A DNA stretch of 64,000 nt from Hydra vulgaris (lineage: Eukaryota; Cnidaria; Hydrozoa; Anthoathecata; Hydridae): positions 75,292,001 through 75,356,000 of the forward strand of contig NC_088931.1 in NCBI RefSeq assembly GCF_038396675.1. Reading direction: 5' to 3'. The notes under the pieces were generated by a model, which did not search any database, was not told the origin of the DNA, and was given only the letters and a program-made list of their open reading frames with translations. The position numbers were made by a program, and so were the translations under genes. The first letter of the stretch is position 1, and each line of letters opens with the position of its first letter. Positions 10,880 to 24,159 of this stretch are shown here, one piece after another.

Positions 10880-11635
10880 CGCACTCTCTCTAAGTTTTCT
10901 TTTTTTAGTTCTAACATTTCTCCTGCTACCTCTCTACATGCTGATAACCAAATCACTTTTATCTTCTCTGATGAACATTGTTTGATACAACGTTTTTTCT
11001 AATCTCTATTTTATGCTAGCATCTAAATAAATGGCAAATATATATGCTTACATCCATATTTATCCAAACCTCTGGAACTCCTTCATTTAGTCTTCTCCCT
11101 ATTATTAGTTTCTTTACATAAAGGTTTTGAGATTATTAAATCATTTCTTTTTAACTGCAGTATTGAAGCCATTCTTGAAGGTCTCCACTCTTTTTCATTT
11201 CCAGTAACTTTAGGAATTAGCTACAATAACAATTTTACATCTAAAGTGGCTCTATTTGCACACAACTCAACTTTATACTCTTGTATTAACAAATCTTCAC
11301 CTTTTGATCACTTAGAACAAAAAGTTGATCTCACTTCTGTAACAGCTTGGGGCTTGCAGCGGCTTGTGGATTTCAACTCCAAAAAAACTCAGCTTTATTG
11401 CAAATAACTATGCTAATATTGTTGACATTCCTATATTTACAACTAACAACCCTCTCACTCTCAGAAAAGGTCCAAAAGCACATTGTAAATGTAGTTGGAC
11501 AAGCTTTATCTGCCAAGCTTGAGCCGCTCTCTCATTGTTCTGAGGTTGCAACTCTTTATTTTACAAGTATATGCCAGCATTTAAGAAATAGTAAATGCAT
11601 GCATAAATTTATAATATATAAAGTATTGTAAATTT
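10880..11635 (+). mobile_element. Degraded LINE, RT 3' part
   Basis: 11350-11400 reads a WGLQRLVDFNSKKTQLYC motif (the post-YADD region). 11466-11580 reads KVQKHIVNVVGQALSAKLEP then LSHCSEVATLYF, matching the LINE copies at 33415-33648, 47180-47290 and 49480-49570. Many stops and frameshifts; 3' end truncated near 11635. Confidence 0.75.
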
Positions 11636-11672
11636 TTTTCTAGCCCCGACTATCAACCCCTGCTAAATTTTA

Positions 11673-11870
11673 AAATTTTGCCAGGTCACTTACCAATTAT
11701 ATATTAATATAAGCTATTATAATTCTAAGCTAATTCTTATCTAAAATTTACTTATTCACTTATAACATTAGAAATTTTGCCAGGTCACTTACCAATTATA
11801 TATTAATATAAGTTATTATAATTCTAGGCTAATTCTTATCTAAAATTTACTTATTCACTTATAACATTAG
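11673..11870. repeat. Tandem duplication, 2 x 99 bp
   Basis: Two nearly identical copies (11673-11771, 11772-11870) starting AAATTTTGCCAGGTCACTTA. One G/A difference near position 55. Recent local duplication. Confidence 0.9.
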
Positions 11871-11873
11871 AAA

Positions 11874-13173
<1,300 letters not shown>

Positions 13174-13220
13174 ATGGAAATAAACAAAGCTGCACTGGAG
13201 AACTGCGATTTTGTGTTAGC
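13174..13220 (-). CDS. Probable acid phosphatase exon 12
   Basis: 47 nt between TTATACTAG and GTAAGT. Completes R then LTQNRSSPVQLCLFP, so the junction reads HFLRLT as in family C-termini, with a Cys where the family has its last one. If the donor is skipped, the frame ends at TAA 13150-13148 after nine more codons. Confidence 0.55.
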
Positions 13221-13421
13221 CTAGTATAAAATATATAGGGATTCAACATAAACAAAAATAGATTAAACAATACTTTTTCTAAAATTATATAATTAAATAT
13301 TTATTTTAGTTTATACCTTAAAAAATGATCCAAAGGACAAGAGATATCGCAATCATGTAATTTTAAAAAAAAAGGATTCCCTGTACTATTTCGATATTCA
13401 ATCTCCACAAACAAAGAGCTG

Positions 13422-13492
<71 letters not shown>

Positions 13493-16400
13493 AATATTAA
13501 AACATTCCTAATTCATACAAGATCAGATTCAGTAAATGTTATAAAGCTGAACATGTTATAAAATGTTATAAACAGAAACCCTTGAATTCACTATTCAAAC
13601 AGTTTTTTGGAACTTAATTCTAGAAAGAATGAACTCATTTTCAAAAGCTTTGCAAGATGTAAAAATAACATGTGACATGTATTGTTCACTTTTTCTTGTA
13701 TATTATATTCATGTATATTATATTCATGAAAAAATATTATGACAAGTATGAAGCTAAAGTTAAAATGTTTCTTCCTGATACAAATTACTCATACAAAAAG
13801 CATAGAAGAAAGAAAAGTGTTTTTGATGGTCCATACAAAAAGCATATAAGAAAGAAAGTGTTTTTTTTTTATTGTTTCAATGAATAAAGTTTTTCAAAAC
13901 TTAAATTTAAAGCTCAATTTAACAAAAAAAAATTTAAGCTTAACTAAGAACCAAGAAACTTTTAATAATTTGGCAAAATCACCTAGCAATATGATTTGTA
14001 GTTTCATGTTTAAATTCATTCTAAACTGGACAAACAAAAAAATATTTTATGAGGAAAAATGTTGCAAACCTTTAGTTCTTAAGGGGCCTAAAAAACTCCT
14101 TAAAATTATTAAAATTTAATAGAGTTTTTGATTGTGTTGACAAAAAAAAATCATCTAGAAAATTTGCAGAAAATTTTTGTAACCACAAAAAAAAGAACAA
14201 AAAGAAAAAGAAACAGTATGTATTATAAGAAACTATGTATGTATTACTATCAGAAACAGTAATCACTCCAACAACCAGTAGTAATATTTAACAAACAAAA
14301 AATTACTTGTTAACATCTTGGTACAATTCAATCATTATAGATGCTGCAAATGGTGGAACACTGAGATCAACATTAAGAGCAGCCATTAAAGATAAAATAG
14401 TTGTGTCATGCTAAATCATTACTAATTTACTATATAATTAATTAATTATATTACATTACATAATTAACAATATTACATTACATAACTAATTGACTATATC
14501 AATTATATTAAGTAAATAAAAACTAAATTTTAATGATTATTAAATAAAAAACAAAAAAATGAAAACAACATTATTAAAAGTACCCCTGAATAAATATTCA
14601 TTTTATATAAATCTTTATAATGCCTATTTATAGCAAATTTTTCCATATGCGAAACTATCTCATACAACAAGACACCTAAAAATTAAATTAAATGTAATAA
14701 TTTAATTCTAAAATTTTAAAAATTCTTCAATTGAAAAAATAAAGAATTTTTAAAATTTCAAAGAAATTTGAAAAATATTTCAATAAAAACTGTGTTTCAG
14801 TAAACATCTGATAAAAAAATAAATGATAAAATAGATAAAAATTTTATTATGTATATTAATACATAATAAAATTTTTTATTGTATTTTTGTTTATTTTATC
14901 ATTCATTTTTTTATTCCATGCTCATTATTTATTACCTACATTAGCTATAAAATAATGATATTAGTAAATAATAATTAGTAATCTTTATAAATATAGTTTA
15001 AAAAAGTATTAAAAAATAAAAAATAAAAATATACAAAAACAAACAACTTTTAATGTTTAACATTTTTAAAATAAAAGGAAATATCAAACTGCATTTTTTT
15101 AAATGTTTTAGCTTTAATTTACTAATTCACTAGAAATAACAATGCCTTGGTGAAAGCCTCAAAATTATATATATAATAATAAGAAATTTAAAAAAATTAA
15201 AAAGGTAAATAAATAAAAAAAGGTAAATTAAAAGGATAAACTTAAAAAACTCTAAAAAACAAACTCTTAAAGTATTTTTGTATTGGAATTCCTACATTAT
15301 ACAAAAAAATAATTTTTTGTATAATGAATTTTTTGTTTTTTATGAAGCAACATTTTTTTTTTTAAATAATTTTTTTACCGCCAACAAGTCTTGAGAATTC
15401 CTCATCTCCTTGAAATTTGTTCAAAAATGTCCAGTCACCTAATTTGATTATCTGATCATACAAACTTGGTGTAAGCCATGAATCAAAAGCAAAACCTTGT
15501 GCAATCTGTAACATTAAAACATAACAATCTGTAACATTGAAACTATTCTTACATAAATAGTATCAAACAACAAATGTGTTATTTACTATAATGGAAAAAT
15601 AAATACAACAAAATGACATCATAAATCTGCTCTACAACAAAACCTGGCTAATTATTCAGTTTATAAAATAATCATAAAACATATTTAAAATTAAACTATC
15701 ATTTTAGAAATAGCAAAACTATTCAATATGGTTTATTATAAAAAAAAAATTATTTAAAAGTTAAGTATATAAAAAGTGTTTTTTAAAAATTAAACAAAAT
15801 GTTATTTTTGACAAAAAAAAAACCGCACATTTTATAGAAAACTTTTTTTTATGCAACCATACGCTGTTTGAAATAACATTTCAAACAGTGTATGGTATAA
15901 CAACCAGTATATGTAAATAAGTTAAGTTTTCTGAAGACTTAGCCTGGTTTTATTTTAGTGCGCCAAAAATTAAACATTAATAAGAGGCATTTGAGAAGAC
16001 ACTCAAAATTGATTAAACAACAAAATCAAGTTCAGTTACCACAAATCCTATTGTAGTTTGAAATTATTGAAATCCTATTGTAATATCAAGTCACGTCAAA
16101 AATGTATATGAAATTGGAGGTTTCCAATCTGTAAAACTGTTAAGACATCTATTTACTAAAAATACTATAATTATGAATACTTTGGTATTTTAAGGACCTT
16201 AATGAATAATTATTAATTATTAATTTATAAATACAGCATTCTTACGTCACATTTTAAAACATCATAAACAACCCAAAGTTCTTTGAAATTCACTGTCATT
16301 CCAGTATAGTTACTTAATAATGACAATAACATCTAAAAATAAATGTAAGCAACATCTAAAAAAAATGCCAGTAACATTTAAAAATTAAAAATTCAAAGTT

Positions 16401-19400
16401 TTTTTTTTGTTTTAAGAAAAATAATGTTATTGTGCAATAATAAAATATAAGCAAAAAATAATGTTTCTTTAGTTTTACAAACACTGAACTAACTTTTTAG
16501 TTCATTAAATGTTATTTACTTTAAGTTAAACACAATAAGTTGGTATTTAGCACATATATTTAAACACAATAAGTAGGGAATCTGGCCTTTGGCTTTTTCA
16601 GCTAAAAATTTCAAAAACAAAAATAAGGTTGAAAAAGTGAATATACAATATACACAATAGATTTAACAGAATATACAATAGATTTAACAATAGAAATACA
16701 ATAGATTTAACTTTCAACAGCATATCCTTCTTTTGCGTTAGTGATTGACAGCCTGATGAGTATTTATCAGGCTGTCAATCACCACGTTTCAAATAAAAGT
16801 ACAACGAGGGAGAAAAACCCTTAAAGCGTGCTGACTGCTTTCTATTGTAATAAATATCAATCATTTATTGATTGGTATTTATTACATTGATATCATTCGC
16901 TAAAGGATTGGTATTTATTACATACAAAAAACCAAACATAAACATATAAGGAACTTTAGTTAATTGGTATTTATTACTTATTATCATACTTTTTTTATTG
17001 CTTTATATTGTACTTTTAAAAATTTATTTATTGAGCATGTATTTTGGTAAAAATTGTAAAAATTTTAAATCTATAAAACAATTATGACTATAATTAACAA
17101 CTTTTTTCAAATGTTGCAAATTATCAAACAAATTTATTTAATAAATTGTTAGACAGTATTTAAAACTAACATAATAATAATTAAGAAATACACATTATTT
17201 AAATTTTTAACTTAACTAAATTTAATTTTTAAATTATTAACTAAATAATCAAATAATTTATGGTAATTAACACTTTATTTACTAAGTTTTATTAAAATTT
17301 AACTATGTTTTCAAAATACTAGCTATTTTTTACTAACTTTGTTTTCTTTTTCTTTCTTTATGTAATCTACTTTTTTTTTCTGTGCTGTTAAAAGTTCTCG
17401 AAGTCGTGGACAAGGTGTACGCAAAGATCGCAAAAGCTATTATAAGGGTAAAAAAACTTTAAAAAACAAAAAAAAATATATATAAAACTATGATCACTGA
17501 ATTACAATTACAACTTTAGAAAATTTAAAAGTTTAGAAAAAACAAATACTTACAGAATCTTGATCATTTGGGACTGTGTGTATTGGAATTGGTTGCCAAT
17601 TATTAACTAAATTATGCCAAACCTATACATAAATTATTAACTAAATTATGCCAAACCTATACATAAAGCTGACACTCTTAACAATGTTTATTTTATCTAG
17701 AAATGTTTCTACTCTAATTATGCAAAGTTAAGTTTAACAGTTAATCTAAAAATATTTAAAATTTAATATATTAATTTTTAATTTAATAACACAAGAATAC
17801 AACATAAGAATATTAAGGTACAATATTAGAATATAAAATATGATGAATACATTTTAATAAATGAAAAAATATAAATAAAGAACTCAAAAACAGAAACAAA
17901 TATAAATGAAAACAATTGAAGTTTTTCCAAAATTCAGAGCAATTACTTTTTATTTACTACAACAATTCTAAAAATAGTCTCTTAATATTATCAGAATGGG
18001 GATTCATTAGAATAAACTGTATTGTCTCTTAGATAACACCATCAGAATCTGTAGCAGATCCATTAGAATAGATTTTATTATCTTTTAGTTAATACAATCA
18101 GAAAAACAGCAGTAAAATAAACAAAAGAAATTTTACTATAAAATTATAAAATTATACTTGATAGCCTGTAGGAGGATATAACCCAGCTAATTGTGTTTCT
18201 GCACTCTGCAAACATCTTGGTGTATCTGAGCTGCGAATATAAATCTAAAATGAAAGATAAATAAAAATAAAAAATAAAAAATTACTATTTTACTGTAAAT
18301 ATAAAAACAAACCTCTTTTTGAATGTAAGTTTTATTTAAAAAATGATTGTCAATCATGTAGCGCTTCTTTAAAAATCTTCCTAATTCATACTCCATATTC
18401 ATTCCAACCTAAATATATACTTGAATAAATACAGCTATTTAATTTAGTTAAATTGCTTATCTTATTTTATACATCAATAGTAAGATATTATTTTATATAT
18501 TATTATTAACTCTTCATTTTGATTCATAATATGTAACAAACAATACAAGCAATATTTACTTTTGTTAACATCCCTGGATCAACAGGCCAATCATTTTTAT
18601 GAGAATTTGTTGGAAAATTAACAAGAGGTGATCGTGCACCATGGCGATAAACCTTTGAAAAAAAAGGGAAAAAAAAAAACTTGATTGGGAATTCCATAAT
18701 TATTAGATATGGTAACCAACCATCCTAATTTAATTAACCAACCATCCTAATTTAAAGGAAAGTTTTCATTTTAAAATTTTGTTAACGCCATTTATTTGAC
18801 TTATTTATCTTGCTAAAATGTTGCACAATCTTTAATATTTATTATTTTATATAACTTGTTTGTTCTCCCAAGTGTTGCTCTATTTTATTACTTTCTTTAG
18901 ATAACTTCTTTTTATCTAAAATATCTATATTTCTGCATTTAAAAAATCCAAACTGCATTCATTAAATTTTTGTTAGCTTATTATTTTTAATATTTTTAAG
19001 CACTCATGTGGCAGAAGAACCAAGTTGCTTCTTTTTGTTTTTATCAAAACAAAATGCTGAGCTAAAAATAATTTTGTGGTGGAACATAAGCAAAAGTTTT
19101 TTCAACAGTTTTAAAACTGTTAGAAAATTTTAAAATAAGTAAAAAAAAAAGAAATACATTTTTAGCTGTAGTACACAATATATACAAATCATACATAATA
19201 TTTTTTAAATTTATTGAGCAGATAGTTACAGTAAAATATTACAGTAAGTTAAACATTTCATCAAAAAATGTCTACTTTTCCAATATAAGCATAAGTAAAT
19301 AAAAACTTTTTGAGGTACTTAATAATACTTTTTGCTAATTCTAAAATGTTTTTTTTTAAATTAATTTATTTTATTTATTTATTTAGCAACTTAATGCTAG

Positions 19401-19638
19401 TTTAGCAACTTTTACAAAATAAAATACTTTGCACAATTAAAACAAAATATTTTGCATATTTAAAACACGTATCCAATTTTATTTATGAAAAATTGGTCAC
19501 CTTATTATTTTCAACTAATTCATAATAAAATTATTATGAATATTATTAAAATTGTTAAAGACTTACAACATGAACCATTTTTAAGGTCTTCATACAGTAT
19601 ATTTGACACACCAGAGACAAAAATATACAATTAAACAT
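13174..19638 (-). CDS. Histidine acid phosphatase (ACP2/ACPP family), 11-12 exons
   Basis: Secreted or lysosomal phosphomonoesterase of the histidine phosphatase superfamily, reconstructed exon by exon. Coordinates: 19638-19567, 18652-18560, 18408-18313, 18244-18158, 17622-17554, 17436-17338, 16332-16246, 15505-15379, 14675-14584, 14410-14307, 13418-13317 and probably 13220-13174. All join in phase at GT-AG sites, giving about 350 residues. The start MFNCIFLSLVCQIYC is a signal peptide. Catalytic signatures present: VYRHGARSP (phosphohistidine), RSSDTPR, and SGHDTT (proton donor HD). Family landmarks also present: TPCPRLRELL, LSNYTGM, YDVLKC and CDISCPL. The Cys that human prostatic acid phosphatase has before its ELY motif (as I recall it) is Ser here. 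The length fits the luminal domain; no membrane anchor was found, so soluble versus tail-anchored is open. The final codons are uncertain. Gene symbol withheld because ACP2, ACPP and invertebrate homologues cannot be separated by eye. Confidence 0.9.
13317..13418 (-). CDS. Acid phosphatase exon 11
   Basis: 102 nt, SLFVEIEYRNSTGNPFFLKL then HDCDISCPLDHFL, the C-x3-C block of the family. Its acceptor is directly preceded by a (TA)n tract. Confidence 0.92.
13424..13484. repeat. (TA)n microsatellite at a splice acceptor
   Basis: About 60 bp of TA that ends in TTGCAG, the acceptor of acid phosphatase exon 11. Confidence 0.95.
14307..14410 (-). CDS. Acid phosphatase exon 10 (catalytic HD)
   Basis: 104 nt, HDTTILSLMAALNVDLSVPP then FAASIMIELYQDVN. 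Completes the SGHDTT proton-donor motif across the junction. Confidence 0.95.
14584..14675 (-). CDS. Acid phosphatase exon 9
   Basis: 92 nt, VLLYEIVSHMEKFAINRHYK through KMNIYSG; donor GGG|GTACTT. Confidence 0.9.
14676..15378 (-). other. Acid phosphatase intron 8
   Basis: AT-rich. A self-complementary stretch around 14838-14905 (ATAAAATTTTTTATT type). No other feature. Confidence 0.7.
15379..15505 (-). CDS. Acid phosphatase exon 8
   Basis: 127 nt, IAQGFAFDSWLTPSLYDQII through EEFSRLVG, ending in phase 1. Confidence 0.9.
15506..16245 (-). other. Acid phosphatase intron 7
   Basis: AT-rich; holds the palindrome at 15856-15896. Confidence 0.7.
15856..15896. repeat. 19-bp inverted repeat, 3-base loop, one mismatch
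   Basis: Arms 15856-15874 and 15878-15896 (ACCATACGCTGTTTGAAAT and its complement with one change). Confidence 0.9.
16246..16332 (-). CDS. Acid phosphatase exon 7
   Basis: 29 codons, MLLSLLSNYTGMTVNF then KELWVVYDVLKCD. Confidence 0.92.
16333..17337 (-). other. Acid phosphatase intron 6
   Basis: Holds the palindrome at 16741-16782 and several copies of TTGGTATTTATTAC (direct near 16873, 16909 and 16962; inverted near 16847). Confidence 0.7.
16741..16782. repeat. Perfect 17-bp inverted repeat, 8-base loop
   Basis: Arms GTGATTGACAGCCTGAT (16741-16757) and its exact complement (16766-16782). Confidence 0.9.
17338..17436 (-). CDS. Acid phosphatase exon 6
   Basis: 33 codons, LLRSLRTPCPRLRELL then a Lys-rich helix ending KEKENK. 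Contains a Cys conserved in the family. Confidence 0.92.
17554..17622 (-). CDS. Acid phosphatase exon 5
   Basis: 23 codons, VWHNLVNNWQPIPIHTVP then NDQDS, a hallmark WQPIPVHT block. Its acceptor is duplicated (see 17602-17666). Confidence 0.95.
17602..17666. repeat. 34-bp tandem duplication spanning an acceptor
   Basis: Copies 17602-17635 and 17636-17666 share ATTAACTAAATTATGCCAAA and the acceptor of acid phosphatase exon 5. The outer acceptor would add 34 nt and shift the frame. Confidence 0.9.
17623..18157 (-). other. Acid phosphatase intron 4
   Basis: AT-rich, apart from the acceptor duplication nothing seen. Confidence 0.7.
18158..18244 (-). CDS. Acid phosphatase exon 4 (RSSDTPR)
   Basis: 29 codons, IYIRSSDTPRCLQSAETQLA then GLYPPTGYQ, matching the family RST/SDxxR block. 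Confidence 0.95.
18313..18408 (-). CDS. Acid phosphatase exon 3
   Basis: 32 codons, VGMNMEYELGRFLKKRY through NKTYIQKE. Confidence 0.92.
18560..18652 (-). CDS. Acid phosphatase exon 2 (catalytic RHGxRxP)
   Basis: 31 codons beginning VYRHGARSPLVNFPTN and ending DWPVDPGMLTK. Carries the nucleophilic histidine. Confidence 0.95.
18653..19566 (-). other. Acid phosphatase intron 1
   Basis: AT-rich, no identifiable insert; a short duplication CCAACCATCCTAATTTAA at 18717-18752. Confidence 0.7.
19567..19638 (-). CDS. Acid phosphatase exon 1 (signal peptide)
   Basis: 24 codons, MFNCIFLSLVCQIYC then MKTLKMVHV. The donor GTAAGT is consensus; it joins VYRHG in phase 0. Confidence 0.8.
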
Positions 19639-21487
19639 TTTTAAGCAATACTAGACAGTAATATTTTAAGTTATAATCTACAAAAGCCTCTTACAACAAA
19701 ATATTTATTTAAAAATTTAACGATTAAGTTTTTTTTGAACTTTTAATAAATTTCAAGTAACATTTAACCATTATATTTCAAGAGTTACTAGTGTATTGCC
19801 AGTTTACTTAAAATCTATTACCGCATAACTTTCTGCATGATTTTTGATCATTGAGAGTTAGTATAGCTAAAAAAAACTTATAAGTTATTATAATTTATAA
19901 CCTTTATATTATAAGTTTTTTTATAATAAGTTTAAAATAATAAAAATAAAATAATAATATTAGTATTATTAATTTTAAAAACAGCAAACGTGTAAGTACT
20001 ATTTATGGTTAGTTCTTTGTTCTATAACTTTGTTACAAAAAAAAAGTTGATTCTTCTATCATTTTTTTTCTTCACGGACAGCAAAGCAAACAAAGTAAAC
20101 TTTTCTTTATTTTTTAATCTTTTTTTCAGAATTTTTTTTTAACGATCTGTCGGCACGAAACTTCTAAGAAACTAAAATTACGTTACTTCCGAGAAACCAA
20201 AACAGTTAGTGCAGGAATGCAAAAAAAAAAAAGAAACAGAAAGCTCATTATTAAATTTTTAAGTCTCAAGGATTAAATAAAAAAAAAGTTTTAAAAAAGA
20301 AAAAATATAGAAAAATCTCTTAGTTTTAATTTCTAATTTCTAATACTGTTAATACTGTCTGGAGCACGTTTTGTTTTTTATATACAGATTTTATATTTTT
20401 AATGTATTTTTGTTTTTTATATTTTTTTATATTTTTAATTTAACAGTATTTAACTGTAAACCGTTTTTATATTCTAAATGTAGTTAAATGTATAAAATAA
20501 TAAGATCAGGTATCAAAACTTTTTTATATTAAACAAAACTTTTTTATAATTTTTTTTAAGTTTTATGCAACTTTTTCCAATAACGAATTAATACGACTAA
20601 CGACTTATTTATACGGGTTTAAAATAACTTTTACGTTTTTCATTAAATTTACGAAAACATTTTTTAGTTTTTATTTCGGTAACTTGGTTTCTTTATCTTT
20701 TTTCTTTATATCCTTTTACATCAGTGCTGGATTTAGGGCGGTGGGGGGGGGGGGGGTGGCTTTATTTTTTTTTTAGTCATTTTTACGCTGCGGGACACAA
20801 AAAAAGCCTTCAAAAAAAAAAGCCCCGGGCCCCGAAAAGTCTTAATCCACCATTGTTTAACACAACAAGCAAGTAATCTTCCAACAATAAAATATTATAA
20901 GATGTTGTAGTATAATCTTATAGCACAGCGGCCTTACTACTTTAGCGGGCCCAATAACTTTATTTTTATTAATCGAATATGCTGTATTTGTATGTGTATT
21001 ATTTACATACGTTTATATACAGAGAAAGACGGCGAACGTTTTAAAAATCCTGAGTTTCTTCAAAACTGTCAGTCATGAATCATTAATACTTTGACAGTAT
21101 GTTTACTTTATCAAAATGACTACTTGCCTGTATGAGTTTTTTTAGTTTCCCCGATTTTAAAACATTTTAAAACACAAGCAACTTCTCTTACTATAGTAAC
21201 ACAAAATAAATGCAATATCATTCAGTCATGGGTGAGCGCAAAATACAGACAACTTTATTTGAAATATAAATTCAGTAAAAATATCAAGCATCTTTCTTTT
21301 TTCTTTCTTCTTTCTTATTATTTCTGCTCCAATATTTGCTGAAGAAAGTAACCTTGCCATATTCGGATGAAATAGAGGTATGAAACAATTTAATTCAAAC
21401 GCAGGTTGTAAAATGCACGGAGCTTGATGCCAGAAATCTATGTCAATTTGTATCAATTCAAAAAGTAATACTAACTGTTTCCTTACA

Positions 21488-21559
21488 ATGAGTGAGCATT
21501 TCCGTGATTAGTTTTGTAATTACTTACAATGCAAACTAATTACGGAAATGCTCACTCAT
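21488..21559. repeat. Inverted repeat, ~29-bp arms
   Basis: Outer arms begin ATGAGTGAGCATTTCCGT and end with the complement; 1-2 mismatches, loop about 10 bases. Confidence 0.85.
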
Positions 21560-22058
21560 ACTTTGATATCAACGAACTATTTAGATATGATATTGAAAAA
21601 AGTAGTCAATAAAAGCAAATACTTGCTTGAATTGATAAAATTTTATCCTTAACTTCGGAAAGGCGTTATAAAAGCAGGTTGCAAAAACTATGTGAATGGT
21701 AGCGAAAGGTAATGTGAAACTAGCCGTCTCAACGTTGATCAAATATTCAAGTTGTGGATAAAAAAAAACACACAATATAAACATAAGAAAAACTGATCGC
21801 CAAGGTTATAGAATTTGGGTTAGTCAATCAAGACAAGTCTATGCAATCAAGACAAGTCTATGCAAACGCATAGGTCGATACAATACTACAAAACGCATGG
21901 GCATATACGGAGTTTAGCATTGAATAGGTGAGAAAAACTTTGAAAACAGCTGTCAAAACTGATAACAGTGAATTAATTTGGTATGGCTTATTTGGGGCAA
22001 CGAATATATGACAACCGGTAGATTGAGACACAAGTCAGTAGCTTAAACAAGCTGTTGC

Positions 22059-22104
22059 AAATATTCAAGAAAAGTGATTGGGCAATCACTTTTCTTGAAT
22101 ATTT
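22059..22104. repeat. Perfect 22-bp inverted repeat, 2-base loop
   Basis: Arms 22059-22080 and 22083-22104 (core TTCAAGAAAAGTGATTG / CAATCACTTTTCTTGAA) are exact complements. Confidence 0.95.
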
Positions 22105-22516
22105 AAACAATGATAACCTTAACCTATAGCTGGAAAAAACCGAAAATAAATTGGATGGTAACGAGATTTTAATTACTCATTAGGTAGTTGAGCCATTCAA
22201 ATGATGGATGACAAATATACCCGATATCGGTGGTGAGGTTTTGAAAAAACTGGATTATCTATTGCATTGAAAAATATTGATGGAATTCAAATAACTTTAG
22301 TTGAGTAATTGTAAAAAATATTAAAGTACTTATTAACATGTTTTCTAGTTGTATCCTATTTACTAACTCTCTCTTTTGATAATCTGAAAGATAAGAAACT
22401 TTTAATATTATATTTGTAAAATAAAACTTTTAATGAAACTTTCTAGTACTCGTTTACTTGGTTTCTTATAAAAAAGAACGTTTATTTTTAAGTTAAGTTA
22501 CTCAGTTGACTGGTAA

Positions 22517-23375
<859 letters not shown>

Positions 23376-23669
23376 CAGTATTGGACAAAACATTTGCAAC
23401 CAACATCGAACAATGCTAAAAAGTGTTCCTAATTTTACATGTCTTAAAAACGAAACGAACTATACTACCACAGCTGGAGTTCAGGAGTCTGGAGTCATAG
23501 CATGTCATGACATGAGCAATCAGTTGACAGGTAACAGCACACAGGCAGAATTTCGTTGACTAGTGCCATTTTGCAGCGGACAAAACAAGTGCAACTTTTT
23601 TGGTTTGTTTCATTTTCTTAAGTCTGGTCCGTGTCAACGTCACGGAAGTTTTTTAATAATTAAAGGAAG

Positions 23670-23845
23670 TATCCAAAAGTTTCCAAAAGTGTCCAGAACC
23701 ATGCAGAAGCTTCCAGAAGTTTCCAGAAGAAGCATCTGGAAGCATCCAGTAGCATCCAGAAATATCCAGAATCATTCAGAAGCATCCAGACGCATCCAGA
23801 AGCTTCCAGAAGCATCGAAAAGAAGCATCTAGAATCTTCCAGAAC
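23670..23845 (+). repeat. Degenerate tandem array within the Tc1 leader
   Basis: About 16 irregular copies of an 11-base unit like AGCATCCAGAA / AGCTTCCAGAA. It produces fake open frames on both strands. Confidence 0.85.
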
Positions 23846-24159
23846 AGGTTCACACAGGTTCATTTTACTATATAAGAGACATGTAAATCGACATGTAATT
23901 CAGTCAGTATATGGAAGTCAATCAGTCAGTATTATGAAGACAGTTTATCAAAGTGAGTTTTATCAAAGTGTTTTATCGAAGAACATCAATACAAGAAGTG
24001 AAATACAACAAGTGTTTCATTACATCAATACAGTCCACATCCAACCAAGACGTTGTGTTCCACAGAGCATTATTGTATCATCACAAGGTAAATGTAACAC
24101 GGTAAGCCTTGAGAAGCGTGGTTATTTATTTTTATCATTTTTACGACTTCAAGTGAAAA

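Larger units (their letters stand above)
19639..22516. other. Region upstream of acid phosphatase
   Basis: Presumed 5' flank and promoter, but no reliable core promoter element can be called in this composition. Contains a poly-G run near 20742, an 18-bp direct duplication (ATCAAGACAAGTCTATGCA) at 21828-21864, and the palindromes 21488-21559 and 22059-22104. No gene seen. Confidence 0.5.

Noticed and set aside
11347-11631. 94-codon plus frame as a host gene
   Set aside because: Matches the terminal RT region of the LINE family seen at four other places.
13672-14266. Three small open frames near acid phosphatase exon 10
   Set aside because: Lys/Asn/Phe-rich frames in intron DNA on both strands with no conserved motif.
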